Below are positions 18,720-27,236 of a stretch of 64,000 bases of DNA, piece after piece. Below the pieces are notes generated by a model. The model ran no database searches. It worked only from the letters and a program-made list of their open reading frames with translations, and was not told the origin of the DNA. The stretch comes from Pseudoxanthomonas kalamensis DSM 18571 (GTDB lineage: Bacteria > Pseudomonadota > Gammaproteobacteria > Xanthomonadales > Xanthomonadaceae). Numbering within the stretch: position 1 is the stretch's first letter; the number at the start of each line of letters is the position of its first letter. The position numbers and the translations under genes were made by a program. The stretch is from assembly GCF_010211745.1 (NCBI RefSeq), contig NZ_PDWQ01000003.1, positions 124,001 through 188,000 of the forward strand, written 5' to 3'.

Positions 18720-19622
18720 ATGAGACAGGATCCCTATGGTCGCGCGCAGTACGGACAGCAGACGCAGCGTCGCGGCGGCGGTTTCAACCTGCGCTGGATC
18801 ATCCTGATCGGCTTCGCCCTGTACGCGCTGTACTACTGGTCGTCGAACCGGGTGGTCGATCCGTACACCGGCGAGAAAGTGCTGATCGACAATTCGATCG
18901 ACGCCGAGGAAGAGAAGGCGATGGGCCTGCAGGCCTACCAGGAGATCCTGAGCCAGGAACCGCCGTTGCCGGCCGATGCGGAGATCTCGCAGCAGGTGCG
19001 CACCATCGCCCAGCGGCTGATCGAAAAGGTCGGCGTGGTCGAGGCGCAGATCGCCGCCGATCACGGTACCCAGCCCAACGGCATCTGGAAGGATTTCGAT
19101 TGGGCGGTCAACGTGATTCCTTCCGAACAGGCCAACGCTTTCTGTCTGCCCGGCGGCAAGATGGCCGTCTACACCGGCCTGATTCCAGTGGCGCAGAACG
19201 CCGACGCGGTGGCGGTGGTGATGGGGCACGAGATCGCCCACGCCCTGTTGCGCCACGGCGCGCAGCGGATGTCGCAGCAGAAGCTCAGCCAGATCGGCCA
19301 GATGGCCGGCGCGATGAGCGGCATGGATGCGCAGCAACAGCAGATGATGATGTCGGCGCTCGGCTATGGCTACCTGCTGCCGTACGCGCGCGAACACGAA
19401 ACCCAGGCCGACGAGGTCGGTCTGCTGCTGGCGGCGGCGGCCTGCTTCGACCCGCAGGAAGCGGTACCGCTGTGGGAGCGCATGGGCGAGGCCAGCGGCG
19501 GCCAGGCACCGCCGGAATTCGCGTCCACCCACCCCAATCCGGGCACTCGCATCCAGAACCTGAGCGCACTGATGCCCAAGGCGATGGAATACCGCAGGAA
19601 GTTCTGCACCCAGGCGAATTGA
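18720..19622 (+). CDS. M48-family membrane-anchored metallopeptidase
   Basis: 300 aa. ATG 18720 has a good AGGAGA ribosome-binding site. One membrane segment at residues about 20-36 (LRWIILIGFALYALYYW) anchors the protein, and the catalytic domain should face the periplasm. The zinc site is GHEIAHALLRH with a downstream glutamate in HETQADEVG, followed by STHPNPGTR, as in M48 (Oma1/LoiP/BepA-like) proteases. The family degrades or matures misfolded envelope proteins. It is likely co-transcribed with the FGE-like lipoprotein gene before it. Confidence 0.88.
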   Translation: MRQDPYGRAQYGQQTQRRGGGFNLRWIILIGFALYALYYWSSNRVVDPYTGEKVLIDNSIDAEEEKAMGLQAYQEILSQEPPLPADAEISQQVRTIAQRLIEKVGVVEAQIAADHGTQPNGIWKDFDWAVNVIPSEQANAFCLPGGKMAVYTGLIPVAQNADAVAVVMGHEIAHALLRHGAQRMSQQKLSQIGQMAGAMSGMDAQQQQMMMSALGYGYLLPYAREHETQADEVGLLLAAAACFDPQEAVPLWERMGEASGGQAPPEFASTHPNPGTRIQNLSALMPKAMEYRRKFCTQAN

Positions 19623-19643
19623 CGGCAGCGCCGCCGCCGGGCT

Positions 19644-20387
19644 TCAGAAGCTCATGAACAGCCCGCCGTTGACCGGCAGGTTGGCCCCGGTGATGTAGTC
19701 GGCGGCATCTGCACTGAGGAAGGCCACGGTGCGGGCGATGTCCTCGGGCTGGCCGAGACGTCCGGCCGGGATCATGGCGCGGGTACGCTCGCGCGCGGCT
19801 TCGGGCATGGCGCGGGTCATCGGGGTTTCGATGTAGCCGGGCGAAACGCTGTTGACGGTGACGCCCTTGCCGGCAGTTTCACGCGCCAGCGACATGCTGA
19901 AGCCGTGCAGGCCGGCCTTGGCCGCGGCGTAGTTGGTCTGGCCGAAATTGCCGGTCTGGCCGCTGACCGAACTGATGTTGACGATGCGGCCGAAACCGCG
20001 TTCCAGCATGCCGTCGATGGCGTGCCGGCACAGGTGGAAGGCGCTGCTCAGGTTGACGTCCAGCAGGGCCTGCCATTGCGCCAGCTCCATCTTGCGCAGG
20101 GTCGAATCGCGGGTGATGCCGGCGTTGTTGACCAGGATGTCCAGCGCGCCGTGCGTCTGGACGATCTTCGCGACCAGCGACTGGCAACTGTCGAAGTCGG
20201 ACACGTCGGCGCTTTCGACCGACACGTCCAGCCCCTGCATCGAGTCGAGCCAGGCCTGCGTGCGCTCGGCAGCGGTTGGCAGGTCGACCGCGACCACCTT
20301 GCGGCCGTCATGGGCCAGGGCACGGCAGATGGCGGTGCCAAGACCGCCCATGCCGCCGGTGACGACGGCGATGCGTGGAGTACTCAT
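19644..20387 (-). CDS. phaB: Acetoacetyl-CoA reductase (SDR), copy A
   Basis: 247-aa short-chain dehydrogenase. It carries the cofactor motif TGGMGGLG, NNAG in LVNNAGITRD, the catalytic Ser in ISSVSGQ and the YxxxK motif (YAAAK), plus the GRLGQPEDIA and PVNGG endings typical of PhaB/FabG. It should reduce acetoacetyl-CoA to (R)-3-hydroxybutyryl-CoA for polyhydroxyalkanoate. It is downstream of phaR and a second paralogue on the same strand. FabG-type activity on other beta-ketoacyl substrates cannot be excluded. Confidence 0.85.
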   Translation of the reverse strand: MSTPRIAVVTGGMGGLGTAICRALAHDGRKVVAVDLPTAAERTQAWLDSMQGLDVSVESADVSDFDSCQSLVAKIVQTHGALDILVNNAGITRDSTLRKMELAQWQALLDVNLSSAFHLCRHAIDGMLERGFGRIVNISSVSGQTGNFGQTNYAAAKAGLHGFSMSLARETAGKGVTVNSVSPGYIETPMTRAMPEAARERTRAMIPAGRLGQPEDIARTVAFLSADAADYITGANLPVNGGLFMSF

Positions 20388-20497
20388 GCGAAGTCCGGAA
20401 TGGATGGGAAATCAGCAGCGGGCAGGCAGTAAGCCGCTGCCCGGAGGGAAGCCTGCCATTGGTCGCGCGGCGAAAACGGCGGGAACCACACCGCGCG

Positions 20498-20977
20498 TCA
20501 GCGCGGGCGTGTCTTCGGCGGGTCCTGCGGGCGGTTGCCCAGCCCGGCGCCCAGGTTGCGTTGGAATTCCTGCCACATCTCCATGTTGCGTTCGGTCAGC
20601 TGGTTCATCATCGTCCACGGGGTCTGGCCGAGCAGGCTGCCCATCTGGTTGCGGAACTGCGCCTGCTGCTCCAGGAACAGTTGCATGCTGCGCTCCAGGT
20701 AGTTGCCCATGAAGCCCTGCATGGAGTCGCCGTAGAAGCGGATGATCTGGCTGAGCAACTGGGTAGACAGCAGCGGCTCGCCGTCCTGTTCCTGGTCGCT
20801 GATGATCTGCAGCAAGACGCTGCGGGTCAGGTCGCTGCCGGTCTTGGCGTCGCGGACCTCGAATTCTTCGCCATCGACGATCAGCTGGCGCACGTCCTCG
20901 ATGGTGATGTAACTGGAAATTTCGGTGTCGTAGAGACGCCGGTTGGGATACTTCTTGATGATGCGGGTTGCGGCCAT
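20498..20977 (-). CDS. phaR: Polyhydroxyalkanoate synthesis regulator PhaR
   Basis: 159 aa. The ATG at 20977 begins MAATRIIKKYPNRRLYDTE, the classic N-terminal PHB-accumulation regulator DNA-binding domain. The family's second domain (LLLQIISDQEQDG-like, QIIRFYGDSMQGFMGNYLE) follows, then a Gln/Met-rich helical tail. PhaR binds both DNA and PHA granules and represses phasin and its own gene when no polymer is present. It lies between two acetoacetyl-CoA reductase genes. No phaC synthase gene is in the window. Confidence 0.93.
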   Translation of the reverse strand: MAATRIIKKYPNRRLYDTEISSYITIEDVRQLIVDGEEFEVRDAKTGSDLTRSVLLQIISDQEQDGEPLLSTQLLSQIIRFYGDSMQGFMGNYLERSMQLFLEQQAQFRNQMGSLLGQTPWTMMNQLTERNMEMWQEFQRNLGAGLGNRPQDPPKTRPR

Positions 20978-21064
20978 TGAACTGTGGACCCCTCCGGAGG
21001 CTTGGCGGCCAGCATGACGCACCGCAGCAGTCCTTGCAACTGCCCGTTCAGCCGGCACCACGGG

Positions 21065-21126
21065 GGAAATGCTGCGCAGCATTTCCGCTGCCCTGAACGG
21101 CACGGGGCGCCGTGCGGCGCCCCGTG
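21065..21126. repeat. Two strong hairpins between phaB copy B and phaR
   Basis: A perfect 22-base palindrome lies at 21065-21086 (GGAAATGCTGC and its complement). Sequences CGTTCAG and CTGAACG outside it extend the pairing. A second hairpin at 21101-21126 has an 11-bp stem (CACGGGGCGCC / GGCGCCCCGTG) and a 4-base loop. They lie 22-83 bases after the reductase stop. There is no T-run, so they may stabilise or attenuate the transcript or bind a regulator. Confidence 0.7.
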
Positions 21127-21147
21127 GAAGTCCGATGGCGGCCGGCA

Positions 21148-21888
21148 TCACCAGCCCATGTGGTGGCCGCCGTTGATGTCCAGGTTGGAGCCGGTGATCC
21201 AGGCTGCTTCGTCGGCCACCAGGAAGCCGACCGCATAGGCGATCTCCTCCGGCTTGCCGAGGCGGCCGGTCGGGATGTCGGCGGCGATCTTGGCGCGCAC
21301 CTCTTCCGGCACTGCCATGACCATGTCGGTGGCCACGTAGCCGGGCGAGACGGTGTTGACGGTGATCCCGAGCTTGGCGTTCTCGCGCGCCAGCGAAATG
21401 GTGAAGCCGTGCATGCCGGCCTTGGCGGCGGCGTAGTTGGCCTGGCCGTACTGGCCCTTCAGGCCGTTGATCGAGCTGATCTGCACGATTCGCCCCCACT
21501 TGCGTTCGCGCATGCCCTCGATCACCGGGCGGGTCACGTTGTAGACCGAGTTGAGGTTGGTGTTGATGACGTCGTACCACTGCTCGGACGTCATCTTGTG
21601 GAAGGTACCGTCGCGGGTGATGCCGGCGTTGTTGACCAGGATGTCGACCGGTCCCAGTTGCGCTTCCACCGCCTGGATCATCGCCGCACCCTGTTCGGGC
21701 GAAGACACGTCGCCGGCGACGAGGGTGAAGTCGTAGCCTGCATCCTTCATCTTCTGCTGCCAGGCTCTGGCCTTTTCCTCGTTGCGGTAATTGGTGACGA
21801 CCTTGTGGCCCATGTCGGCCAGCTTCTTGCAGATGGCGGTGCCGATACCGCCGGTGCCACCGGTGACCAGTGCGACGCGTGCTGTCAT
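21148..21888 (-). CDS. phaB: Acetoacetyl-CoA reductase (SDR), copy B
   Basis: 246 aa. ATG 21888 follows GGAGAACCCCAC. Motifs are TGGTGGIG, LVNNAGITRDGTF, ISSINGLKGQYGQ, NYAAAKAG and SPGYVATDMV. The segment NGLKGQYGQANYAAAKAG is very close to well-studied PhaB proteins, so this copy is the better candidate for the true NADPH-dependent acetoacetyl-CoA reductase of PHB synthesis. It lies upstream of phaR on the same strand. It is clearly paralogous to the enzyme at 19644-20387 but diverged in the cofactor region. Confidence 0.92.
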   Translation of the reverse strand: MTARVALVTGGTGGIGTAICKKLADMGHKVVTNYRNEEKARAWQQKMKDAGYDFTLVAGDVSSPEQGAAMIQAVEAQLGPVDILVNNAGITRDGTFHKMTSEQWYDVINTNLNSVYNVTRPVIEGMRERKWGRIVQISSINGLKGQYGQANYAAAKAGMHGFTISLARENAKLGITVNTVSPGYVATDMVMAVPEEVRAKIAADIPTGRLGKPEEIAYAVGFLVADEAAWITGSNLDINGGHHMGW

Positions 21889-21960
21889 GTGGGGTTCTCC
21901 ATGAGGGGTGGGCGACCCTTTGCCCACCGGCATGGAAATTCTAGGCATGTGCCGCTGTAA

Positions 21961-22863
21961 TCATGTTGTGCGCTGCAGCGACACGGTGGCCGCGCGGGGC
22001 AGCTTCTGCGGGTCGAACGCCTCCGTACCGGCGCGCAGCAATGCCGTCACATTTCCGGTCTGCGACAGCGCGTCGGGGTCCTGCCCCAGCATCCGCCACG
22101 CGACGCGCAGCGCGGGCAGGGGGTCGTCCGGATCCACCGGCAGGTCGGCGCTGGATTTGGACAGCTTGCGGCCGTCCGCATCGGTGACCAGCGGCAGGTG
22201 CAGGTATCGCGGCGTCGGTAGCCCCAGGGCGCGTTGCAGCAGGATCTGTCGTGGCGTGGAGTCCAGCAGATCGTGGCCGCGGACGATATCGGTCATGCCC
22301 TGCAGGGCATCGTCCACCACCACCGCCAGCTGGTAGGCCCAGTATCCGTCGGCCCGGTGCAGCACGAAGTCGCCGACCTCGGCGGCCACGTCCTGGGTGA
22401 CTTCCCCCTGCAGTCCGTCGACGAAGGCAACCGTGCTGCCGTCGGGGACGCGCAGGCGGATCGCCGGCTGACGGCCGTCGCCGGCGTCGGCCGGGACGGC
22501 GGCGACACAGGCGCGGTGGATGCCGCCCGTTGCGGCCAGGTCGCTGCGGCTGCAGGTACAGGTGAAGGCCAGACCATCAGTCAGCAGCCGATCCAGCGCG
22601 GCACGGTACTGCGATCCGCGCTCGCTCTGGCGTACTACCGGTGCGTCCGACTCCAGGCCGAAGGCGAGCAGGGTCTGCAGTTGCCGGTCGGCCATGCCCT
22701 CGATTTCGCGCGGCGGGTCAAGGTCTTCGATCCGGATCCACCACTCGCCGCCGGCATTGCGTGCCAGCAGCCAGCTGCCGAAGGCCGCGTACAGCGAACC
22801 GAAGTGCAGCGGGCCAGTGGGAGACGGGGCGAAGCGTCCCCGGTAGATCGGCGATAAGGACAT
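21961..22863 (-). CDS. gluQ: Glutamyl-Q tRNA(Asp) synthetase
   Basis: 300 aa. The start at ATG 22863 gives MSLSPIYRGRFAPSPTGPLH. The HIGH signature is HFGS in PSPTGPLHFGSL and the KMSKS counterpart is KLSKSS. The protein is about half the length of glutamyl-tRNA synthetase because the anticodon-binding domain is absent, as expected for GluQRS, which charges glutamate onto queuosine of tRNA-Asp. A four-cysteine zinc site is suggested by CTC and CSR in FTCTCSRSDL with a later Cys. It is divergent from htpX. Confidence 0.93.
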   Translation of the reverse strand: MSLSPIYRGRFAPSPTGPLHFGSLYAAFGSWLLARNAGGEWWIRIEDLDPPREIEGMADRQLQTLLAFGLESDAPVVRQSERGSQYRAALDRLLTDGLAFTCTCSRSDLAATGGIHRACVAAVPADAGDGRQPAIRLRVPDGSTVAFVDGLQGEVTQDVAAEVGDFVLHRADGYWAYQLAVVVDDALQGMTDIVRGHDLLDSTPRQILLQRALGLPTPRYLHLPLVTDADGRKLSKSSADLPVDPDDPLPALRVAWRMLGQDPDALSQTGNVTALLRAGTEAFDPQKLPRAATVSLQRTT

Positions 22864-22973
22864 GGGACAATGGCGGCGAAAACTGAATCCTCGGTCAGCC
22901 GGACGCTTGAATTCAAGCGCCGGCAGCCGCAGATTCGCCGGAACTGAATCCACGCCATCGCCGGAGCACCCGC

Positions 22974-23864
22974 ATGTTCAGCCGCATTGCCCTGTTCCTT
23001 GCCACCAACCTGGCCGTGCTGGTGCTGATGAGCATCATCATGAACTTCGTCCTGCCGATGTTCGGCGTCCGGCTGGGTAATACCGGTGGCTTGGTGCTGA
23101 TGGCCGGACTGTTCGGCTTCGGCGGCTCGCTGATCTCGCTGTTGATGTCCAAGTCGATGGCCAAGCGCGCCACTGGGGCCCAGATCATCGATCAGCCGCG
23201 CAACGAGGGCGAGCAGTGGCTGCTGGCCACGGTGCAGCGGCAGGCGCAGGCGGCCGGTATCGGCACGCCGGAAGTGGCGATCTACGACGCGCCGGAGATC
23301 AACGCCTTCGCCACCGGCGCCAACCGCAACAACGCCCTGGTCGCGGTGTCCACCGGCCTGCTGGCCAACATGGGCCGCGACGAGGCCGAGGCCGTGCTCG
23401 GCCACGAGGTCAGCCACGTCGCCAACGGCGACATGGTGACCATGGCCCTGCTGCAGGGCGTGCTGAACACTTTCGTGATCGTGCTGGCGCGGGTGGTCGG
23501 CGGGGTGATCGACAGCTATCTGTCGGGCAACCGCAACGGCGGCCGCGGCTTCGCCTATTACATCATCGTGTTCGTGCTGGAGATGGTGCTGGGTCTGTTC
23601 GCGACGATGATCGCGATGTGGTTCTCGCGCCGGCGCGAATTCCGCGCCGACGCTGGCGGCGCCAGCCTGGCCGGGCGGCAGAAGATGATCGCCGCGCTGG
23701 AGCGGCTGCAGCTGAACCACGGCGCCAGCACGCTGCCCAACCAGATCGCCGCGTTCGGTATCGCCGGCGGCATCGGCGACGGCCTGAAGAAGCTGTTCCT
23801 CAGCCATCCGCCGCTGGAGCAGCGGATCGCCGCGTTGCGAAACGCGCAGACGACCGTGAGCTGA
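22974..23864 (+). CDS. htpX: Protease HtpX
   Basis: 296-aa inner-membrane M48 zinc protease that removes damaged membrane proteins. Two hydrophobic segments open the protein (residues about 1-28 and 38-58). The active site is GHEVSHVANGD, with further membrane segments in the middle (YYIIVFVLEMVLGLFATM), then RRREFRADAGGA carrying the third zinc ligand and a C-terminal LSHPPLEQRIAAL. Length is typical. A strong terminator follows. Confidence 0.95.
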   Translation: MFSRIALFLATNLAVLVLMSIIMNFVLPMFGVRLGNTGGLVLMAGLFGFGGSLISLLMSKSMAKRATGAQIIDQPRNEGEQWLLATVQRQAQAAGIGTPEVAIYDAPEINAFATGANRNNALVAVSTGLLANMGRDEAEAVLGHEVSHVANGDMVTMALLQGVLNTFVIVLARVVGGVIDSYLSGNRNGGRGFAYYIIVFVLEMVLGLFATMIAMWFSRRREFRADAGGASLAGRQKMIAALERLQLNHGASTLPNQIAAFGIAGGIGDGLKKLFLSHPPLEQRIAALRNAQTTVS

Positions 23865-23888
23865 GAGTCGACCAGGGCCGGAAAAGCA

Positions 23889-23916
23889 GGAAGCCCGCCA
23901 TCGGCGGGCTTTTTCC
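23889..23916 (+). terminator. Rho-independent terminator of htpX
   Basis: AAGCCCGCC (23891-23899) pairs with GGCGGGCTT (23903-23911) around a 3-base loop and is followed by a T-run. It lies between convergent genes. Confidence 0.92.
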
Positions 23917-23939
23917 TTGTTATGGACGCGAAACGCGCG

Positions 23940-26018
23940 TCAGCTGTTGAAGTCGAAGTTCATCTCCGGCCCGGCCTGGCCGACGAAATGACCTTCCACA
24001 TAGTCCAGTCCGGCGGAGAACAGCTGCGACATCGTCGCCGGGTCCTGCACGTGTTCGGCGATGGTGGCGATGCCGTCCTGCTGTGCGCGGGCGGCGATGT
24101 CGCGGATGGTCTCCTGGTGCTCGGTGGTGCTGGCGTTGTCCTGGGTGAAGCTGCGGTCCAGCTTGAGGAAGGCTGGGGTGAAATGGCTCAGCAACTGGAA
24201 CGAGTCCAGCCCGGTGCCGAATTGCTCCAGTCCGACCTTGCAGCCCAGCGGCGCGACCGCGCGCAGGAATTCCTGCGCCGCGCGCAGGTGGGTGAACACC
24301 TTGGCCTCGGTCGCCTCCAGCCACAGCCGCTCGCCGGGGACGCCGTGGGCGGCCAGTCCCTGGGCGATGGTCTCGACCATCCGCGGGTCGCCGAACGATG
24401 CCTGGCTGATCTTGACCAGCATCCGGACCGGACGGCCTTCGCGTTCACGTTGACCGAGCAGGGCGATGGCCTTGCCGACCACCCAGCGGTCGATCTCGTC
24501 CAGCAGGCCGGCATCTTCGGCCAACGCGAGAAAGCTGATCGGCTTGATCGTTTCGCCGCCTGCCGCCGGCAGGCGCAGGAAGGCTTCGTAGAAGTCTCCG
24601 TGTTCGCCCAGCAGCGGGATCAGCGGCTGGAAATGCAGCTGGAAGCCGTCTTCCTTCAGCGCGGTGCGCACCTGGTCGAGGATCCGCTGCATGCGTTCCT
24701 GTTCGGCACGGTCGACCGCACCGGGGTCGAAGATCTGCACGCCATTGCCGCCGAGTCCGGTCACCGCCTGCAACTGCCCGGAAGCGCGCGACAACACCTG
24801 ATTGAGGCTGGCGATCTTCTCGCCGATCTGCACGCCGCCGATGCTCGGGGTGATGGTGACCGAACGCTCGCCGATCTCGAACAGCCGCGAAGCGAAGCGT
24901 TCGCGCAAGGCGTTGGCCACTTCGGCGGTGCGCGCGTGGCTGCCCTTCAGCAACACGGCGAAGCCTTGCTCGCTGAAACGGGCGACGACGATGTCGCTGT
25001 CCAGATCCTCGGTCAGGCGCTCGGCCATGGCCGCGATCAGGGCGTCGGCCGCGTCCAGCCCGATGTCCGGCAGCAGTCGCGCGTAGTGGTCCGGTTCGAC
25101 CAGCAGCAGGCCGTAGTGGGCCTCGCCCTGGCCGACTTCGGCGACGGCCTCTTCCAGCAGGCGCAGGAAGGTCGGGCGGTTGAGCAGGCCGGTGACCTGA
25201 TCGCGCTGGCGCAGGTCCTCGACCTCGCGCGCCAGTTCGGTATCCAGTTCGCGGCGGCGGAATACCACCTGCACGCAGGGCTCGCCTTCGTAGGTGGCGG
25301 TGGCGAATTCCATCGTTGCCGGGAACACCTCGCCGTCCAGCGTGCGTGCTTCCAGCTGGTACTGCGGCGGCGGCGCGTCGCCCTTGCCCAGGCCTTTCAG
25401 CAGTTGCTTGAAGTCGGCCACGTATTTCGGCGCCACCAGGTCCAGCAGCGACATGCCTTCCAGGTCTTCGAACGACTCCAGCCCGAACATTTCCTGGTAG
25501 GCGTCGTTGGCGCGGATGTGCATGCCTTCGTGCACATAGGCGATGGGGTCGCGCGAGGACGCGATCAGCGCATCGCAGCGGCGCTCGGTTTCGCGCAACT
25601 GCGCTTCCAGCCGGCGCAGGGCGCGCCGCGCTTCCAGCTCGGTCCATTCGCCTTGCAGCAGTTTCAGCAGATGTTCGTTGCGGCCGCGCAGGGCCACCCC
25701 GCGGGCGCCGGCGGCGTGCGCGTCGAGCAGGGCCTGTTCGTCCAGCGCATCGGCCAGTACGACCACCGGGATGTCCTTGCCGCAGGCGGCGACCGCGGTC
25801 AACACCGTTTCCAGCGGCACGGCCGTGGCCGAGCGCGCAGCCAGCACCAGATCGACCGGCTGGGCGTCGAGCTGGGTACGCAGTTCGTCCGGGTCGAGCG
25901 GTCGCAGCGGCCGCACCGCGACGCCGGCGTTGCGGAACAGGCTGACGACGGCTTCGGCATCCTCGCCGCTGTCGTCGACGATCATCAGGCGGAAGGCGGA
26001 GTTGTTGCCGGGCTGCAT
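23940..26018 (-). CDS. fimX: FimX-like c-di-GMP effector (REC-PAS-GGDEF-EAL, degenerate)
   Basis: 692 aa. It has a REC-like domain (residues about 8-120), a PAS domain (about 145-260, YVHEGMHIRANDAYQEMFG), a GGDEF-like domain (about 285-435) and an EAL-like domain (about 455-690). Each active site looks lost. The phosphoacceptor position in the REC strand reads LVLAARS with no Asp. The GGDEF site reads FSEQGF and the EAL site reads YEAFLR. In FimX/Filp of Pseudomonas and Xanthomonas such a domain set binds c-di-GMP and controls type IV pili and twitching. That role is inferred from architecture and length. It lies downstream of epmB with an 81-base gap and is convergent with htpX. Confidence 0.82.
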   Translation of the reverse strand: MQPGNNSAFRLMIVDDSGEDAEAVVSLFRNAGVAVRPLRPLDPDELRTQLDAQPVDLVLAARSATAVPLETVLTAVAACGKDIPVVVLADALDEQALLDAHAAGARGVALRGRNEHLLKLLQGEWTELEARRALRRLEAQLRETERRCDALIASSRDPIAYVHEGMHIRANDAYQEMFGLESFEDLEGMSLLDLVAPKYVADFKQLLKGLGKGDAPPPQYQLEARTLDGEVFPATMEFATATYEGEPCVQVVFRRRELDTELAREVEDLRQRDQVTGLLNRPTFLRLLEEAVAEVGQGEAHYGLLLVEPDHYARLLPDIGLDAADALIAAMAERLTEDLDSDIVVARFSEQGFAVLLKGSHARTAEVANALRERFASRLFEIGERSVTITPSIGGVQIGEKIASLNQVLSRASGQLQAVTGLGGNGVQIFDPGAVDRAEQERMQRILDQVRTALKEDGFQLHFQPLIPLLGEHGDFYEAFLRLPAAGGETIKPISFLALAEDAGLLDEIDRWVVGKAIALLGQREREGRPVRMLVKISQASFGDPRMVETIAQGLAAHGVPGERLWLEATEAKVFTHLRAAQEFLRAVAPLGCKVGLEQFGTGLDSFQLLSHFTPAFLKLDRSFTQDNASTTEHQETIRDIAARAQQDGIATIAEHVQDPATMSQLFSAGLDYVEGHFVGQAGPEMNFDFNS

Positions 26019-26099
26019 GCAGGTGCGTTCGTCAGGGGAGGGCGTTTAATACACGATGGTCGCCGGAGCGTCCAATGCACGGATCGCACAATGGCGGCG

Positions 26100-27134
26100 C
26101 TACAGCGGCTGCTTGCCGGGCGCACCGGGGATTTCGCGCACCAGCCGCGGCAGCAGATAGCCTGACAGGCGTTCGGACAACCCGGCGTGAAGCTCGCGGG
26201 CGCGCGCATCCGCAACCTCGAAGTGGGCCACGCCCTGGACCCGGTCCAGCTGGTGCAGGTAATACGGCAGCACCCCGGCGGCATGGCCGCGTTCGCTCAG
26301 CGCGACCAGGGCGTCGACGCTGTCGTTGACGCCCTGCAGCAAAACGGCCTGGTTGAGCAGCAGCGCGCCGCTGGCACGCAGCCGGGCCAGGGCGGCATCG
26401 ACCGCGGCATCGAATTCGTTGGCATGGTTGGCGTGCAGGACGAAGGTCACAGGCCAGGACAGGGCCTGAAGCCAGTTCAGCAAGGCCTCGTCCACCCGTT
26501 CCGGCAGCACGACTGGCAGCCGGCTGTGGATGCGCAGGCGTTTCAGGTGCGGAATGCCGGCCAGCGCCGCGGTCAGTTCGGCCAGCTTGGCGGTGGATAG
26601 TGACAGCGGGTCGCCGCCGGAGAGGATGACTTCGTCGATGCCGGAATCGTCGCCGATCCGCTGCACCGCATCGCGCCAGCCGTCGCGGGCGGCGGTTTCT
26701 TCGGCATAAGGGAAGTGGCGGCGGAAGCAGTAGCGGCAATGGATGGCGCAACTGCCGGTGGCCACCAGCAGAGCGCGGCCGCGGTATTTCTGGATCACTC
26801 CGGGGCCGGTGCGGGCCGCGGCATCGCCGACCGCGTCGAGGGCGAAGCCGGGCATCGGCCGCATCTCCTCGTCCAGCGGCAGCACCTGACGCAGCAGCGG
26901 GTCGTGCGGGTCGCCGGGGCGCATGCGGGCGACGAAGCCGCGCGGCACCCGCAGCGGGAACTGTGCCGCGGCGGGTGTCGAGACCCGTTCGACCAGGGTG
27001 TCCAGCTCCAGCAGCGACAGCAGTTCGGCCGGATCGCGCACCGCCCGCCGCCAAGCCTGCTGCCAGCCGTGGGACGGCAGCAGGGCGGGGCCGGGGGCGG
27101 GGAACTGTCGGCGGGCAGGGGCTGCGGGTATCAT
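26100..27134 (-). CDS. epmB: EF-P (R)-beta-lysine pathway enzyme EpmB (lysine 2,3-aminomutase)
   Basis: 344 aa from ATG 27134. It is a radical-SAM protein with the cluster motif CAIHCRYC (Cys129, Cys133, Cys136) and a PLP-dependent KamA-type fold (EVILSGGDPL, HSRLPVV). It converts L-lysine to (R)-beta-lysine, which EpmA attaches to a lysine of elongation factor P. The efp gene starts about 100 bases away on the opposite strand, supporting this role over a catabolic aminomutase. epmA is not in the window. Confidence 0.93.
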   Translation of the reverse strand: MIPAAPARRQFPAPGPALLPSHGWQQAWRRAVRDPAELLSLLELDTLVERVSTPAAAQFPLRVPRGFVARMRPGDPHDPLLRQVLPLDEEMRPMPGFALDAVGDAAARTGPGVIQKYRGRALLVATGSCAIHCRYCFRRHFPYAEETAARDGWRDAVQRIGDDSGIDEVILSGGDPLSLSTAKLAELTAALAGIPHLKRLRIHSRLPVVLPERVDEALLNWLQALSWPVTFVLHANHANEFDAAVDAALARLRASGALLLNQAVLLQGVNDSVDALVALSERGHAAGVLPYYLHQLDRVQGVAHFEVADARARELHAGLSERLSGYLLPRLVREIPGAPGKQPL

Positions 27135-27236
27135 AGGACCCTGAAACAAGCGCCCGCCGGTGCCGGTGGGCTCCCCGATTCTATCTTGCCGGCCGCCTCG
27201 CGCGGCGGGCTTGCCTTACCCGAAAGGAGTTAGCCG

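Noticed and set aside
20415-20457. Alternative nested hairpins between phaB copy A and phaR as an attenuator
   Set aside because: The stems are only 7 bp in GC-rich DNA, without a leader peptide or T-run, and are expected by chance.
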